Source: Tenodera sinensis
Lineage: Eukaryota > Arthropoda > Insecta > Mantodea > Mantidae
NCBI GenBank assembly: GCA_030765045.1
Contig: CM060967.1
Coordinates: 124,596,412-124,660,411, forward strand
Reading direction: 5' to 3'
DNA length: 64,000 bases
Below are positions 11,921-22,707 of this stretch, piece after piece (the stretch's first letter is position 1; each line of letters opens with the position of its first letter). The notes under the pieces are model-generated. The model did no database searches and was not told the DNA's origin. It was given only the letters and a program-made list of their open reading frames with translations. A program made the translations under genes and the position numbers.

Positions 11921-11996
11921 CAGAACCTAATGTTGTTCATGAAGTACCCTTCATGATGAGAAAATTGGTATATGGTGCGCCATTAGCGGAGAAAGG

Positions 11997-12345
11997 TTTC
12001 TCAGAGCTCCAATAAGCAATTTCTATCTCTGGGATAACTTAAAACATAAAAGTGTTCAAGACAAACCCACACACCCTGGAAGAATTTAAGCAAAATATCC
12101 TCCAGGAAATTGCCAGCATTTCTGAACATGCACTACGGCGAGTGATAGTTTCCAAAAATGTGTGGACGACGGTGACCAGTTTCAGCATCTCCTTTCATAA
12201 AGTTGGTAAGCAAAGCCTTTATAAGTAGTTGTTGAAATGTAGGGTTTCATTCGCGCCTTTCTATGATAGCGGCAGACGTCAACGTGCACCAAGGACGCGG
12301 ACAGGCAAAATACCGTGCAGCCGGTTCGTAAATACTTTGCTCTCA
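11997..12345 (+). pseudogene. Mariner-like transposase relic, plus-strand partner
   Basis: The plus strand carries the same C-terminal segment as 10,708-11,256. FYLWDNLKHK is followed, after a frameshift, by VFKTNPHTLEEFKQNI, then QEIASISEHALRRVI and, in another frame, DDGDQFQHLL near 12,170. The nucleotide match resumes at about 12,290-12,335 (GGACAGGCAAAA... GCAGCCGGTTCGTAA) after about 90 extra bases. Like its partner, it lacks the N-terminal half and the catalytic core is broken. Confidence 0.7.
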
Positions 12346-12763
12346 TGTAATAATGGTTGGATGTTGAAACTCTCAGATATTTACTAACCTGTTAAACGAG
12401 TTATAAAGTGATACAGTAATGAATGAAAGAAATGTGAGAGAATGCTGTTAAATGTTGAACAATGGACTAACAAATGTAAATCATGAAACTCAACCCGAAA
12501 ATCCGTCACTCATCGCAGATGATTTAAAGAATCAAGCGAACCACTAAATCGTACAAGCGGATGTGTAACCCTAGATGATTTGGAGGTATTTGTCATTCTT
12601 TGTTTGGTGAAATTGTGTTCCCGCAACTAGGTGTAATGGCCTGGGGGTAGCCGACTGCAACATGAGAATTTTAAGCCTCAGGGAAAATATGAAAAATGCT
12701 CAAATAACGGGAGTGATAATGTGGGAAAATAAAGAGAGCTTCAATTTTTATGTGATACTTTTT

Positions 12764-12918
12764 ACTTTCTGTACTACGTTTAGTAAATTAGAGAAAGTAT
12801 TCTATTCCACCGACAAATCCCATGTCGGGATTTCACCGGAAATGTGTGTTTTTATATCCCCTGACTCCAAGACAAAAATTATTTTTAGAAAAACATAAAC
12901 GCGCGCGCGTGTGTGTCT

Positions 12919-13004
<86 letters not shown>

Positions 13005-13691
13005 CTCTGTGTCCGCCAGTCTTTGGACAGATAACTCAAAATTGAAAAGTCCGTTAAAAAGTTTAATGTCTTTCAAGAATCCAACACGTACATTTTGAAG
13101 AAAAGTGCTCAACTCCAAAGTACTCTTTATAAGGAAAATTTTTCGAAAATGTTTATTTTCTTCAAAATAGCTATAATGATTTTGATTAAAATGTCATATG
13201 TTTGAGATATTTTTACGACAGGTGAAATACATATCTGGAATTTTCTGGCTATACCCCTGTAGTATAGTATTTACTCTGGATGATCTTTGCATAACTGGTT
13301 AACCGTGAAAGATAGACCAAATCTTACTCTACAAAAAATGTAGATCTTACTAAAACACATAATTTATGTCTGAATAAACTATTTTGTAGAGTGAACCACA
13401 TCGGAGATATACCTTGTTATTTGTTTGCCTTTTGGAGAACTTATACTTCTGTCAAATGGGACATCGCCATTCATTTGTATGTGTATGTTAACCATGCAAA
13501 GAGAACGGAGTTTCAAAGCTTTAAAAGATTTGACTATCGCTCAAAGCCTACTGTAGTCCCATATTCTCCTTGGGCCTTCAAGAAGATAATAAGATAATTT
13601 GTACAAATGTTTATCTGAGGTAACACAAAGAAGATACTGGAATAATGGTTATTACAAGAATAGAGAAAGTCATGTGAGTGCAACACATGAG
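12764..13691 (+). repeat. CTTTCTC-family repeat, copy 4
   Basis: Full-length forward copy from ACTTTCTGTACTACG to GTGCAACACATGAG. The fixed internal GT site is expanded to a long (GT)n tract at about 12,911-13,004. Confidence 0.92.
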
Positions 13692-14093
13692 ATTCTTGTT
13701 TATAGCTTAGTTGTAATTAGATTGTAAAGCAAAGACCTGATCCTAGGTAAACATATACTGGTGAATAAGGGGTAGCATTAAACAAATGAGTTTGCTTTTT
13801 CGTCGGGTATCATAATAGAGTAGAAGCATGTCATGCGGATTAGTTCTTTGTTTTCACGTCTGACGGGGTAACAACCTTCAAGAACATTATGTAGGTCAAC
13901 GTGTTTACGCTTCTCGGGCAGGTTTGCAATCTGGTGTTTTGGAAATGAAAGCTTCAAGGTTGGGACGACCTTTACTGGATGAGCTAATGGGGTTCACAAG
14001 AATTGTTGACAAAGATAAGTGAATTTTCTTAATTTATTTCCCATACACCAATGGACCGTTGACCATAAAACGGGCGGTAATCAACTATTAACA

Positions 14094-14235
14094 TAAAATA
14101 CATCATAATCAACTTCAAGGCTTGGGCCTGTTGACACGTTCCGTTCCCTAGTGGAAACTTATGGCAGATGATCTCTCCAGCGTTGTTTAGGTCTTCCAAT
14201 ATTTCTCTGGCATAAAGGTGTATAATTTAACATAC
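14094..14235 (-). mobile_element. Probable LINE 3'-terminal coding fragment
   Basis: On the minus strand a short frame reads LNYTPLCQRNIGRPKQRWRD. The GRPKxRWRD motif is typical of the very C-terminus of LINE ORF2 proteins. It is only about 30 codons long and adjoins CTTTCTC copy 5, so the call is tentative. Confidence 0.4.
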
Positions 14236-14240
14236 CTGCT

Positions 14241-15747
14241 ATTTTCTCTACCACGTATACTAAAGTAGAGAAAGTATTGTATTCCACCCAAAAATTCGAT
14301 GTCGAAATTTCACCGGAAATATAAGTTTTGAGGGCCCCGTGAATCCAAAAGGAAAGCATTTTTAGAAAAAGATCCGTTTGTGCGTGTCCGTCAGTCTGTG
14401 GACTGCACAACTCAAAAACGAAGTCAGTTAACAAAAATTGAAGAAAATTGTTTCACCCTAAACTACTCCTTACATGGAAAATTTTGATTTTCCTGAAAAT
14501 GGCTCTAACAATTTTGATCAAAATGACAAATGTTTGAGATATGTTTATGACAAATGAAATGTATATATTGAATTTTCCGGCTATAGCCCATGAAGTCCTA
14601 TTTACTCTGGATGACTTTTGCATAACTGGTAAACCGTAAGAGATAGACCAAACCTAACTATACACAAATGTAGATTTTGCTAAAACACATAATTTGTCTG
14701 AATAATTTTTACTTTCTCTACTGCTAAGTAGGGGAAGTATTGTATTCCACCCAAAAATTCAATGTCGAGATTTCACCGGAAATATATGTTTTGAGACCCC
14801 CTGAATCCAAAAAAAAAAGCATTTTTAGAAAAAGGTCCGTGTGTGTGTCTGTGTGTCAGTCTGTCAGTCTGTGGACAGCATAGCTCAAAAACGAAAAGTC
14901 GGTTAATAACCAAAGTTGGTATTTAAGTTTAATGTTCTTCAAGGATGTGACACGCAGATTTTGAAGAAAATAGCCCCACCCTAAACTACCCTTTACATGG
15001 AAAATTTTTCGAAAATTTTGATTTTCCTGAAAATGGCTCTAACGATTTTTATTAAAATGTCATATGTTTGAGATATTTTGATGACAAATGAAATATATAT
15101 CTTGAATTTTCTGGCTATAGCCCCTGTAGTCGTATTTACTCTGGACGACTTTTGCATAACTGGTAAACCGTTAAAGATAGACCAAATCATACTATACAAA
15201 AAATGTAGATCTTGCTAAAATACACAATTTATGTCTCAATAAATTTTCTTGTAGGGTGAACCATTTCGTAGATATTCCTTGTTATGTGTGTGAGTTTCGG
15301 AAAACTTATAACTTTCGTGAAATGGATCATCGCTGTTCATTTTTTTATATGTTAAATGTGCAAAGAGAACGGAAACTCAAAGCTTTAAAAGATTTGACTA
15401 TCGCACAAAGCCTACTGTATTCCAATATTCCCCTTGCACCTACAAGGAAATAAGCAATAAAATAATTTGTACAAATGTTTATTTTAATTAACACGAAGAA
15501 GATACAGGAATAAGAGTTTGTAAGAATGGTTAGTACAAAAGTAGAGAAAGTCATGTGAGTGCAACACATCGGATTTTTTTTGTAGAGTGAACCATTTCGG
15601 AGATATTCCTCGTTATTTGTGTAATTTCTGGAGAATTTTATAATTTCTGCAAATGTTTATCTCAACTAACACGAAGATAGTAGAGGATGAGTTTGTAAGA
15701 AGGGTTAGTGCAAAAGTGGAGAAAGTCATGCGAGTGCAACACATCAG
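14241..15747 (+). repeat. CTTTCTC-family repeat, copy 5 (outer), split by copy 6
   Basis: A forward copy occupies 14,241-14,704 and 15,579-15,747, with copy 6 inserted between. The right part has an internal deletion of about 190 bases relative to other copies (from 'GAATTTTATAATTT' straight to 'CTGCAAATGTTT'). Confidence 0.9.
14711..15572 (+). repeat. CTTTCTC-family repeat, copy 6 (nested in copy 5)
   Basis: Intact 862-bp copy from ACTTTCTCTACTGC to GTGCAACACATCGG. It is flanked by ATTTTT on both sides (14,705-14,710 and 15,573-15,578), and the host repeat continues in register on either side. This defines the termini and a 6-bp target duplication. Confidence 0.92.
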
Positions 15748-16216
15748 ATTTTTTATTGTAAATCTATCTTCATTCATTCTTGTTACACGTTGAAACCAGG
15801 TGTATTTATTTGCATTTATCTTATTATTATCTTTTCCACCCGGATTCCACGGGACGGAAAGAATTCTTATGCGCATATAATTCCTTCAAACTTGCACCGA
15901 ACGCCTTTGCTGACACGTGCGCAATCTAACCCAGGACCTCCCGAATGCGAGCCGTGGGGCCATCTTACTTGGTCCCATCATGGCTGAATGGTACACGCTC
16001 CCCTGACATAATCGGAAGAGCGTTTTTAATAAGATTTTCCCACATACACAATAGAATTGTTTTACTTTAAAAGCTCTCACACATCATCTTCGATAAGGCC
16101 ATTCGAATACAGTAGCCAAGAGTCAAGAGCAAAAGCGGGTCGTCCGGGTTTATCCGGGCGGGTTGCATCTCCACGGTACGTATCCGTTTATATGGATTTG
16201 CCCGTGAGATATGAAA
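15748..16216. other. Anonymous sequence
   Basis: No gene is recognised. A vague tRNA-like string (GGTCCTGGGTTAGATTG on the minus strand, near 15,930) is too degenerate to call. Confidence 0.4.
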
Positions 16217-16302
16217 GATAACTTTTCCTTCTACGGGGTGCTCTGTGGTCGTATTCATCTAGTGCCCGTACCAGTTGGTTGGTGTGGGAACTCAGTTTGG
16301 GG
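16217..16302 (+). repeat. Dispersed repeat shared with 29,644-29,726
   Basis: About 85 bp, from the CTTTTCCTTCTAC region to GGTGTGGGAACTCAGTTT, is almost identical to the reverse complement at 29,644-29,726. The flanks differ. The class is unknown. Confidence 0.75.
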
Positions 16303-16452
16303 TGCATGCTTCGAGATCGCTCCCTCACCAAGTCCATGATGTAAGGGAGTCCGGAGTGGTTGTGGAGGATGTAAGACGGGAATCTACGCCCTGTTTTGCA
16401 GTATGTAGCATGCGTATGGTGGAGGGTGCCGCCAATCCTTAAACCTCATAGG

Positions 16453-16560
16453 ATAGTCGACGACGACGAGCTGCTGGCAGGCTGAGGTTCAGCCCGATGG
16501 GTTTTTGCTTCGTACCTATCCCAATAGGGTTTAACCGCAGATTATATTGAGATGGGTATA
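16453..16560 (-). mobile_element. LINE 3'-UTR end, related to 44,311 and 49,140
   Basis: On the minus strand this reads GGTTAAACCCTATTGGGATAG, then CCATCGGGCTGAACCTCAGCC and TGCC, and ends in (GTC)n at 16,453-16,463. The same ordered landmarks close the LINE at 44,311-46,165 and the fragment at 49,150-49,270. It includes two short hairpins (CCTAT-TGGG-ATAGG and GGCTGA-ACC-TCAGCC). Confidence 0.75.
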
Positions 16561-16738
16561 TAAGGACGGCATTTTTATATGCGATACACCCGTCAGCCTG
16601 AATATAAAGTGCTAGCAAAATGGCTACGCAACATCATTCGGCATCAAATTAAAATCAATAAAACTGAATAGTGGGAAAACAAAATGCTGAATACCACCCA
16701 TTTGGACTCTTCTTTGTGTAAATTACTCGAATGCTATC

Positions 16739-18321
16739 AAAGTTTCCACGACCGTCAACTCTGCAACTGAGGCGCTGCATACTCTAAGCGGCTTGCACTT
16801 CTCCGAAGAGGAGAAAGCCCAGGTCTTTGCTGACTGTCTCCAAGACAGATTTACCGAAAACCCAGTGACCAACCGTGAAATAGAATGGGAGGTCCAGACA
16901 TGGGTACAAACCTGGCTGGCGCGGAAGCAAGAGCAACAACTACCCACCATAACATCACAGGAAGTTTTCAAGCGCATTAGGAAATTGCCTAATGGGAAAG
17001 CTGCCGGCCCAGACAAAGTAACTAATGAGGAACTTAAGCATCTCCTGAGGAAAGCCCTGGTGCAACTAACAAACATATTTAACGCCTGTTTGCAGCAAGG
17101 CTATTTCCCCTCTACTTGGAAACGAGCCAAGGTTATCATGCTCCCAAAGCAAGGGAAAAGCACCAGGCAACCGCAAAACTACCGCCCCGTTAGTCCCTTG
17201 TTTACTATTGGTAAATTGCTCGAAAAATGTATCCTTTCTCAACTTTAAAAACAAGTCTTGGCAATACATGAACTCTCAAATTCACAGTTTGGCTTTAGAA
17301 AAGGACATTCCACTGAACTACAACTCCTCAGACTAACTGATTACGTAAGAGAGCAATTTAACAATGGGGCGTCAACGTTGGCGTTATTTCTGGACGTAGA
17401 AGCCGCGTATGACCGGTGCTGGCACAATGGCCTCATTTACAAACTGCACCACAATTTCCCGGCTCTTAAAAATTATCTATACTTGCTGCACAGTTTTCTA
17501 GAAAAACGACAGTTTTACATCCAAGTGGGCCGCTCCACCTCTCGAGAGCGACTGATGCGGGCTGGTGTCCCACAAGGGGCAATAATGTCCCCCTTTCTGT
17601 ACATATTATTCACTAACGATTTCCCAGTGGACGCCAGAAGAAAGGTCGCCATGTATGCTGACGATACTGCAATATACAACCACAACAGAAATCCACGTTT
17701 CGGCCTTGAAGAAATGCAACATTATGTGAACAACTTCCTCTCATGGCAACATGACTGGAAAATCAAAATTAATCCCGACAAATGCCAGCTGACTCATTTC
17801 TCTAAGCGGTATCACACTTTGGCAATGGACCTAACGGTCGGTGGTGAATATTGTACTGCCGTCAGCAGGTTAAATTCTTAGGTGTCACCTTGGACCGCAC
17901 AATGTGTTGGTCCACCCACATAAAAAATAGCGCCAATAAAGGCAGACATCGGCTATAGTTGTGCGCTCCCATCTTCCGTAGTAAGTAGTTGCGACTGAAG
18001 TCAAAACTGATACTATACAGGTCATTTGTTCTCTTGATGGTCCTGTATGCATGTGTGGCCTGGGCTAATGCCTCCAAAACTGCCCTGAAACAACTCCAAA
18101 TCCTCCAAAACCTCTCCCTCAGAAAAATCATCTCTGCTCCACCACTGGCCACTAATCAAACTCTTCGCCTCGAAAGCCGGATCCCGTTCATCCCGGAGGC
18201 AATAAACAAGAGAGCAATGGCGGCATGGACGAGCATTAGAAACCACGAAAACGATGTGATCGCCAACATTGGCAAAGGCGAGCCGAAGCACCGCAAACAT
18301 ACTAGAATAAAAATGTTCTAG
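16739..18321 (+). pseudogene. Jockey-like LINE ORF2 (reverse transcriptase) pseudogene
   Basis: Remains of a non-LTR retrotransposon ORF2, whose product copies the element's RNA at a nicked target. The frame opens near 16,739 (upstream endonuclease missing). It shows KLPNGKAAGPDKVTNEELK (fingers, near 16,985), QNYRPVSP, the FGFRKGHST block (17,290), ALFLDVEAAYDR with a catalytic Asp (17,385), GVPQGAIMSP (17,565), the active-site YADD (17,653) and FLGVTLDR (17,872), then the thumb and C-terminal region LILYRSFVLLMVLYACVAW. Damage: an in-frame stop at 17,246-17,248, a +1-type frameshift near 17,865 and stops at 17,956 and 17,986. RNase H is not seen. It is inactive. Family placement is by motif order; Jockey or a close clade is likely. 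Confidence 0.88.
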
Positions 18322-18760
18322 AAGCGTTTCGGCTCGCCGACTAATGCGCGTCCACGCAACCTCGTTCCTATGCCACATACATGTTCCGGCAGAGTCCCTC
18401 GCCTCGGAAATCGTTCAGCAGCTGCCACCGTGGGACAGTGTACATAGTGTGAATAGTGTAAGTAGAGCAGAGCGCGAGCTGGGACGCATATTTCTGGTGT
18501 GCCCAGTGAAGTTGAGTGTTGTGTGAGTGTGTGCGTGGGTGAATGCGTGCGTGTGTGTCTGTAAATAATGTGAATATGCACATATGTATATATAACACAA
18601 AGACGACACAGAACACAAAAAAGACAAAAATAAACTATTTTCGGTGACCTAACGATGGTCACCGTATGGGTTTTTGTAAATACCACAAAAAAGATGTAAA
18701 TATGAACAAAGCCAACTGTACCGGCACCACGCAAATACTTTTAATAAAGTAACTTGTAAC
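18322..18760 (+). mobile_element. Putative 3' UTR of the 16.7-kb LINE
   Basis: Non-coding sequence after the ORF2 stop, ending near a TTTTAATAAAGTAACTT motif at about 18,738 that could be the polyadenylation end. No target-site duplication was found, so the boundary is approximate. Confidence 0.4.
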
Positions 18761-19020
18761 TTTTAGGTTATTGTTAGATAGAAGAAAGCTGTTACGTCCC
18801 TTGACAAATGACACACAGTATGCAGCAATGTTTGCATTCTGATGAAAAATAGTTTTGCATTGAATTCTTTATTTAAAAGTTTTCAGGTTTTAACTTGAAA
18901 TTTTTATAGGGGTTAATTCTGATCTAATAACTCTTTGTTTTGACTATTAGAATTTACTTTTTGCTGCTGGTGGTCATAGAATAGTTTTTTTTTTCTACTT
19001 TACTAATTTTATTCTGGGGT
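18761..19020. other. Anonymous AT-rich spacer
   Basis: Nothing is recognised between the LINE and the minus-strand Gag-like frame. Confidence 0.4.
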
Positions 19021-19128
19021 GACTCTATTTATTTGAACAGTGGTGGTGTGTGTCCGGTACCGCCGAAGCAAACCGGATGATTGTGGGTGGATATTAAAGG
19101 TGGGTCATTGGCTTAGGCAGGTCAAGTA

Positions 19129-20394
19129 TCATGGCGGGTGCTCTGACACTGACCTGCGATTTGGGGGGAACTTGGGTCGTACTGGAGGACCGATTGGAGG
19201 ACCGATTGGAAATCTGGGGAGTGTCAGAATCTCGAAAATCTGACTAAGTTCAGTCTCTAGTGATGTTGTGTGTCCTTGTAGTATTTCTTCTAACGTCTTA
19301 TGGACCTTGTGTATGCGTGAGTCGTTGATGTAGGTGACTACTTTCTCCAGCTGCTTGTTGAACTGGTCACGGAGGCTATTGTTGTCTTGATGGACTGTGG
19401 CAGGTAGCGTTGTTTGCAAGTTATGGGTGGTATCCTGAACGTCCTCGAGAGCACGAGTCAGGGCTGTCTCCCATGCTGCAACCCGGTCGGTGCGAGTCTG
19501 GAGTGTGTCTTGTAGTTTCTGCAGTGCGGCGATGTTGTGGAGTACAGCGGTGTAAAGTTGGTTGTCTGCGGCGTCTTGTTGGTCGGCGGTTTGGCGGTTG
19601 GTGTTGACATGTTCTTGGTGTGTGACGGTGATGGTCTGCGAGGCGGAGAGTGGTTGTTGCGTGGGCCACTTGTGAGCTGCAGGCGGCTGACGGCGTGGGT
19701 TCCTGGGGCACGCCGCCTGACCGGTGAAGTGGCCAGTGCAATTGCACGTGGCACAATACACGGGGCGACGTGACAGGTCATGGCTGGTGCAGAATGTGGT
19801 GAAGGTGCCAGCGCCACAATAGTGGCAGCGTGGGGCGTCGGCGCAGGCGTCGGCGGTGTGACCGTACTGGCAACAGCGTCGGCAGGGAATAGGGCGGACA
19901 CCACGGCTAGCCTCAACTGGGAGCACCTGCCCGAGGGCAGGAAGCCCGTCCGTCAAAGCAGCACGGTAATCCGCCCCATCCCAGAACTCCAGGCGCACCA
20001 GCGGCGACTGTCCTCTGGCTGTGATGATGCGCGTCGCTTTCATAAGAGAAGGCCAGCGACGTCGGGCTCCGCTGAGGAGGAGAGAATCCAGAAGCTGCCG
20101 ATGTACTCCACGCACAACTGCGCTGTAACTCTGCAGCCTCGTGAGGTTAGGATGACTCTCTGTGGACGTTCGGATTTCAACCTCTGGCTGTGTCGTCTGT
20201 GTGCGATGGGTGGTTAGTTTCGGCGTGGTGTCGCAGGCTGAGATACCGTGTTCGGACGGCGTAGATGGAGACGGAGTTGGCGAGGAGGCTGGCTGTGAGG
20301 CAGGGGCGACGCTGGCGTTTTCAATTTCCCCAGAAGGTACTTTGGAGGGTTCTTGGACTGCTGCGGTGGCTCTCTTCTTCTTTCTTCCTGCCAT
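19129..20394 (-). CDS. Retroelement Gag-like / ORF1 zinc-knuckle protein
   Basis: An open frame of about 420 codons encoding a nucleic-acid-binding structural protein of a retroelement. The N-terminus is basic (MAGRKKKRATAA), followed by an S/P/T-rich stretch, a folded central part (HRQLLDSLLLSGARRRW ... VRLEFWDGADYRAAL) and zinc knuckles: CRRCCQYGHTADAC, CHYCGAGTFTTFC (imperfect) and CATCNCTGHFTGQAAC. A glutamine-rich, probably coiled-coil segment ends in the repeat IGPPIGPP. The in-frame Met at 20,493 is less likely, because 20,440-20,493 matches a non-coding 5' region repeated at 29,457-29,530; I chose the Met at 20,394. Knuckle spacing resembles Jockey/I-type LINE ORF1, but the upstream context is an LTR-like unit (22,108-22,707). 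No pol frame follows, so the element is 3'-truncated. Confidence 0.75.
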   Translation of the reverse strand: MAGRKKKRATAAVQEPSKVPSGEIENASVAPASQPASSPTPSPSTPSEHGISACDTTPKLTTHRTQTTQPEVEIRTSTESHPNLTRLQSYSAVVRGVHRQLLDSLLLSGARRRWPSLMKATRIITARGQSPLVRLEFWDGADYRAALTDGLPALGQVLPVEASRGVRPIPCRRCCQYGHTADACADAPRCHYCGAGTFTTFCTSHDLSRRPVYCATCNCTGHFTGQAACPRNPRRQPPAAHKWPTQQPLSASQTITVTHQEHVNTNRQTADQQDAADNQLYTAVLHNIAALQKLQDTLQTRTDRVAAWETALTRALEDVQDTTHNLQTTLPATVHQDNNSLRDQFNKQLEKVVTYINDSRIHKVHKTLEEILQGHTTSLETELSQIFEILTLPRFPIGPPIGPPVRPKFPPNRRSVSEHPP

Positions 20395-20600
20395 GTTGTC
20401 TCTGCGGTGGCTGTGACTGGACGATCGGTGATTTTGTCGCAGTTTACTTAAATATATCACTTTAAATGTAGATGATAAATGAAAATGAGACAATATTATC
20501 GTTCGCTTTTCTTACAAAGCTATAAAATTAGACAAAATGCTCCTGTGTGAAGCTTAAAAACTCCTAGTGCCATCTCTCAAAAGCAAGTGGAACCAGGGGC
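20395..20600 (-). mobile_element. 5' leader of the Gag-like element
   Basis: On the minus strand this is the stretch from 'CCCCTGGTTCCACTTGC' down to the Gag start. It is conserved in the partial copy at about 29,360-29,530 on the plus strand, where it follows the LTR-like end directly. Confidence 0.7.
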
Positions 20601-20607
20601 GTGCGGT

Positions 20608-22101
20608 CAGGACCTTCTAGATACCGGACCTGACACTGGGATTCAAGACGGCGGCCTATGTGGTGGGAACTACTTATAAACAACTCGTCTACAGGCTACG
20701 ATTTCAACGCAGTAAAATGGGCTGTGTTAAACACAAAAATACTGTCTTAAATATAATCTCAAATAAACAAAAAAGAATGACATTTAATATTAAATGATAA
20801 CCCATTGGCAATGAAATATATAACTTAAAATGACATTCATGCAATCTACAGTTTTACATGCCATTATGTAACTGCATTACACACTCAAATTACAAAGAAG
20901 ATAGACAAAACTGTAAGAAGCATGTTCCTTAAGTAAAACAGAAATGTTGACATTGAGTTGACTCAGAATTAATAATCATTGTTTACACTGTTTTTCACAC
21001 TTGCACCACGCACATAATGTTATATACCTATACAAAACATATACTGAATGGCTGATATACAAATGCTGCTATGTAGAATAATTACCCACCTACTGAATTC
21101 AAAAGCTTTGGGATGAAATTTTGCTTTTACTTTTACTGAAAATTTATGACTACTCAGTTTGCAACAATATATTACCCAGCACTTCATGACACTTCATTTT
21201 ACAGGAGGAATACACAAAAGCAGATGAAATATTAAAAATAATAACTAAAACAGCATTGTAAGTGAAATATATGAAATACATAACCTTAAATCAGCATTGT
21301 AAAACAACTTTGCTATAGTCTAGTTTTACATGCAGCGACATAACACATTACTTCTAAACTACAGCTACCCATTTAAATTACAAAGACAAAAGATAATGTA
21401 TAAATACAAGCAGCATACTACTTACATGAAACAAACTGTTGGTGCTGCAGCTGACACTAATTGAGCTTACTCGAAATTATTGTCTTTCACTATTCACACT
21501 ATTCACCATGTTATATATATACACTGGCAACTAACACACAAAACGCTGCAATTGTAATAATTAAATACTGAATATACAAGCTTTACGTTGCAATTTACCT
21601 TTTGTTTTAACTGAAAATTTCTCATTTTTAGTTTGTATCCGGGAATGCAACAGTTACGGGGCATTGTGATGTTTGAGGTTAGATACTATATCAACAATAA
21701 CAATATTGGAACAGTTTTTCTTCAACAACCTCTCACCACTGTAATCGTGACACAAATTGTGCTTGGAAACAGATAAATTAACCACACTATACGGCTAACG
21801 TAGCCATAGTCTTAGATGGAACACAATAAACATAAACATGTGGAGAGCACACGGCACAGTCAATACGTTATTAGATTTATTCCCGTTCCCTATACTGCCC
21901 AAATAAACGTTTTTAAACACCCGCTTTGCTAATATGAAGACAAAGGTACATAGGAATTATTATAACAAACAATAACTCAAAGGCATAGTAAACAATACGA
22001 AGGATAGCGTGTGGAAATACCTCAGAAATCATTACCAACTGCAGGCGCCATTTTTGTACAACTGGGATGCCAGTGTCAGGTCCGTTATCCAGAGGCTTCT
22101 G
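20608..22101. mobile_element. 1.5-kb non-autonomous TIR transposon (hAT-like ends)
   Basis: The ends are CAGGACCTTCTAGATACCGG at 20,608 and, inverted, CAGAAGCCTCTGGATAACGG at 22,101. Both continue into ACCTGACACTGG. The 7-bp direct repeat GTGCGGT flanks it (20,601-20,607 and 22,102-22,108). The related locus at about 29,365 lacks it and serves as the empty site. CAG termini suggest hAT, although hAT duplications are normally 8 bp. The interior is AT-rich and non-coding, with a diverged tandem duplication (roughly 20,800-21,180 and 21,260-21,650). Confidence 0.8.
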
Positions 22102-22107
22102 GTGCGG

Positions 22108-22707
22108 TGATACCGCTCAGGGGAGACCAGCGATAATAAAACTGACATATTAAAATGACAAAATCCAGTTCGGTTAACTTTCTACCACTTTGTCTTCTGA
22201 ACTTTTGCACAAATGCGGCTTTCTTCTTGTCATTAACACAGGCATAGTCTTTTGTGATATCACACCTCACAACCATTTACTTTTCGTAACCTTGACTAAG
22301 TCCTTTCAGCATCTTTCTTCACTTTCTCTGCCTCTCATATGCTAACTCCGATTATACAATCACTCGACGCTCGTCAAATCTTCTTCACGACGACCATGCT
22401 ACTGACACACCTACAGACACCAAACTGTAACTGTAATTAAATCTCTACTGTTTCCTCGCCTCCTTATATAACCGGGATGACGTCACATAGACGTTTCGCG
22501 AACTTCTTCAAACACCCCGGCGATGACGCAGCCATGTCTTTCTCGAAGGCTGTGGAGAAAGCCCCTTTTGGTTCTGCCGCTCGATTGTTGTTAATCACGT
22601 ATACATAAAACTCACGCGAGGCAGCCTTTGTTTGCTTGCCGGCCTGGTATGTGGTATGAAGTAAGTTAGCCGCGCCCCTCCTTATTTGCGCCTCGTCTGG
22701 CGTCACA
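22108..22707 (-). mobile_element. Long terminal repeat (LTR-like unit A)
   Basis: On the minus strand it starts TGTGACGCC at 22,707 and ends GGTATCA at 22,108, about 600 bp. It has a TATA motif (TTATATAAGG, complement of 22,462-22,471) placed centrally as in LTR promoters. Homologous units are at 44,066-47,329 (interrupted), at 28,930-29,350 (partial) and at 62,671-63,317 (a solo copy with a target duplication). Here it lies upstream of the Gag-like frame, in the same orientation. Confidence 0.75.

Noticed and set aside
15880..16080. tRNA-like strings on both strands
   Set aside because: An A-box-like string on one strand and a B-box-like string on the other do not form one element.
19410..20416. 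Plus-strand and alternative minus-strand frames opposite the Gag-like frame
   Set aside because: They are shadows of a GC-rich coding sequence. Only the minus-strand frame with zinc knuckles has a recognisable protein.
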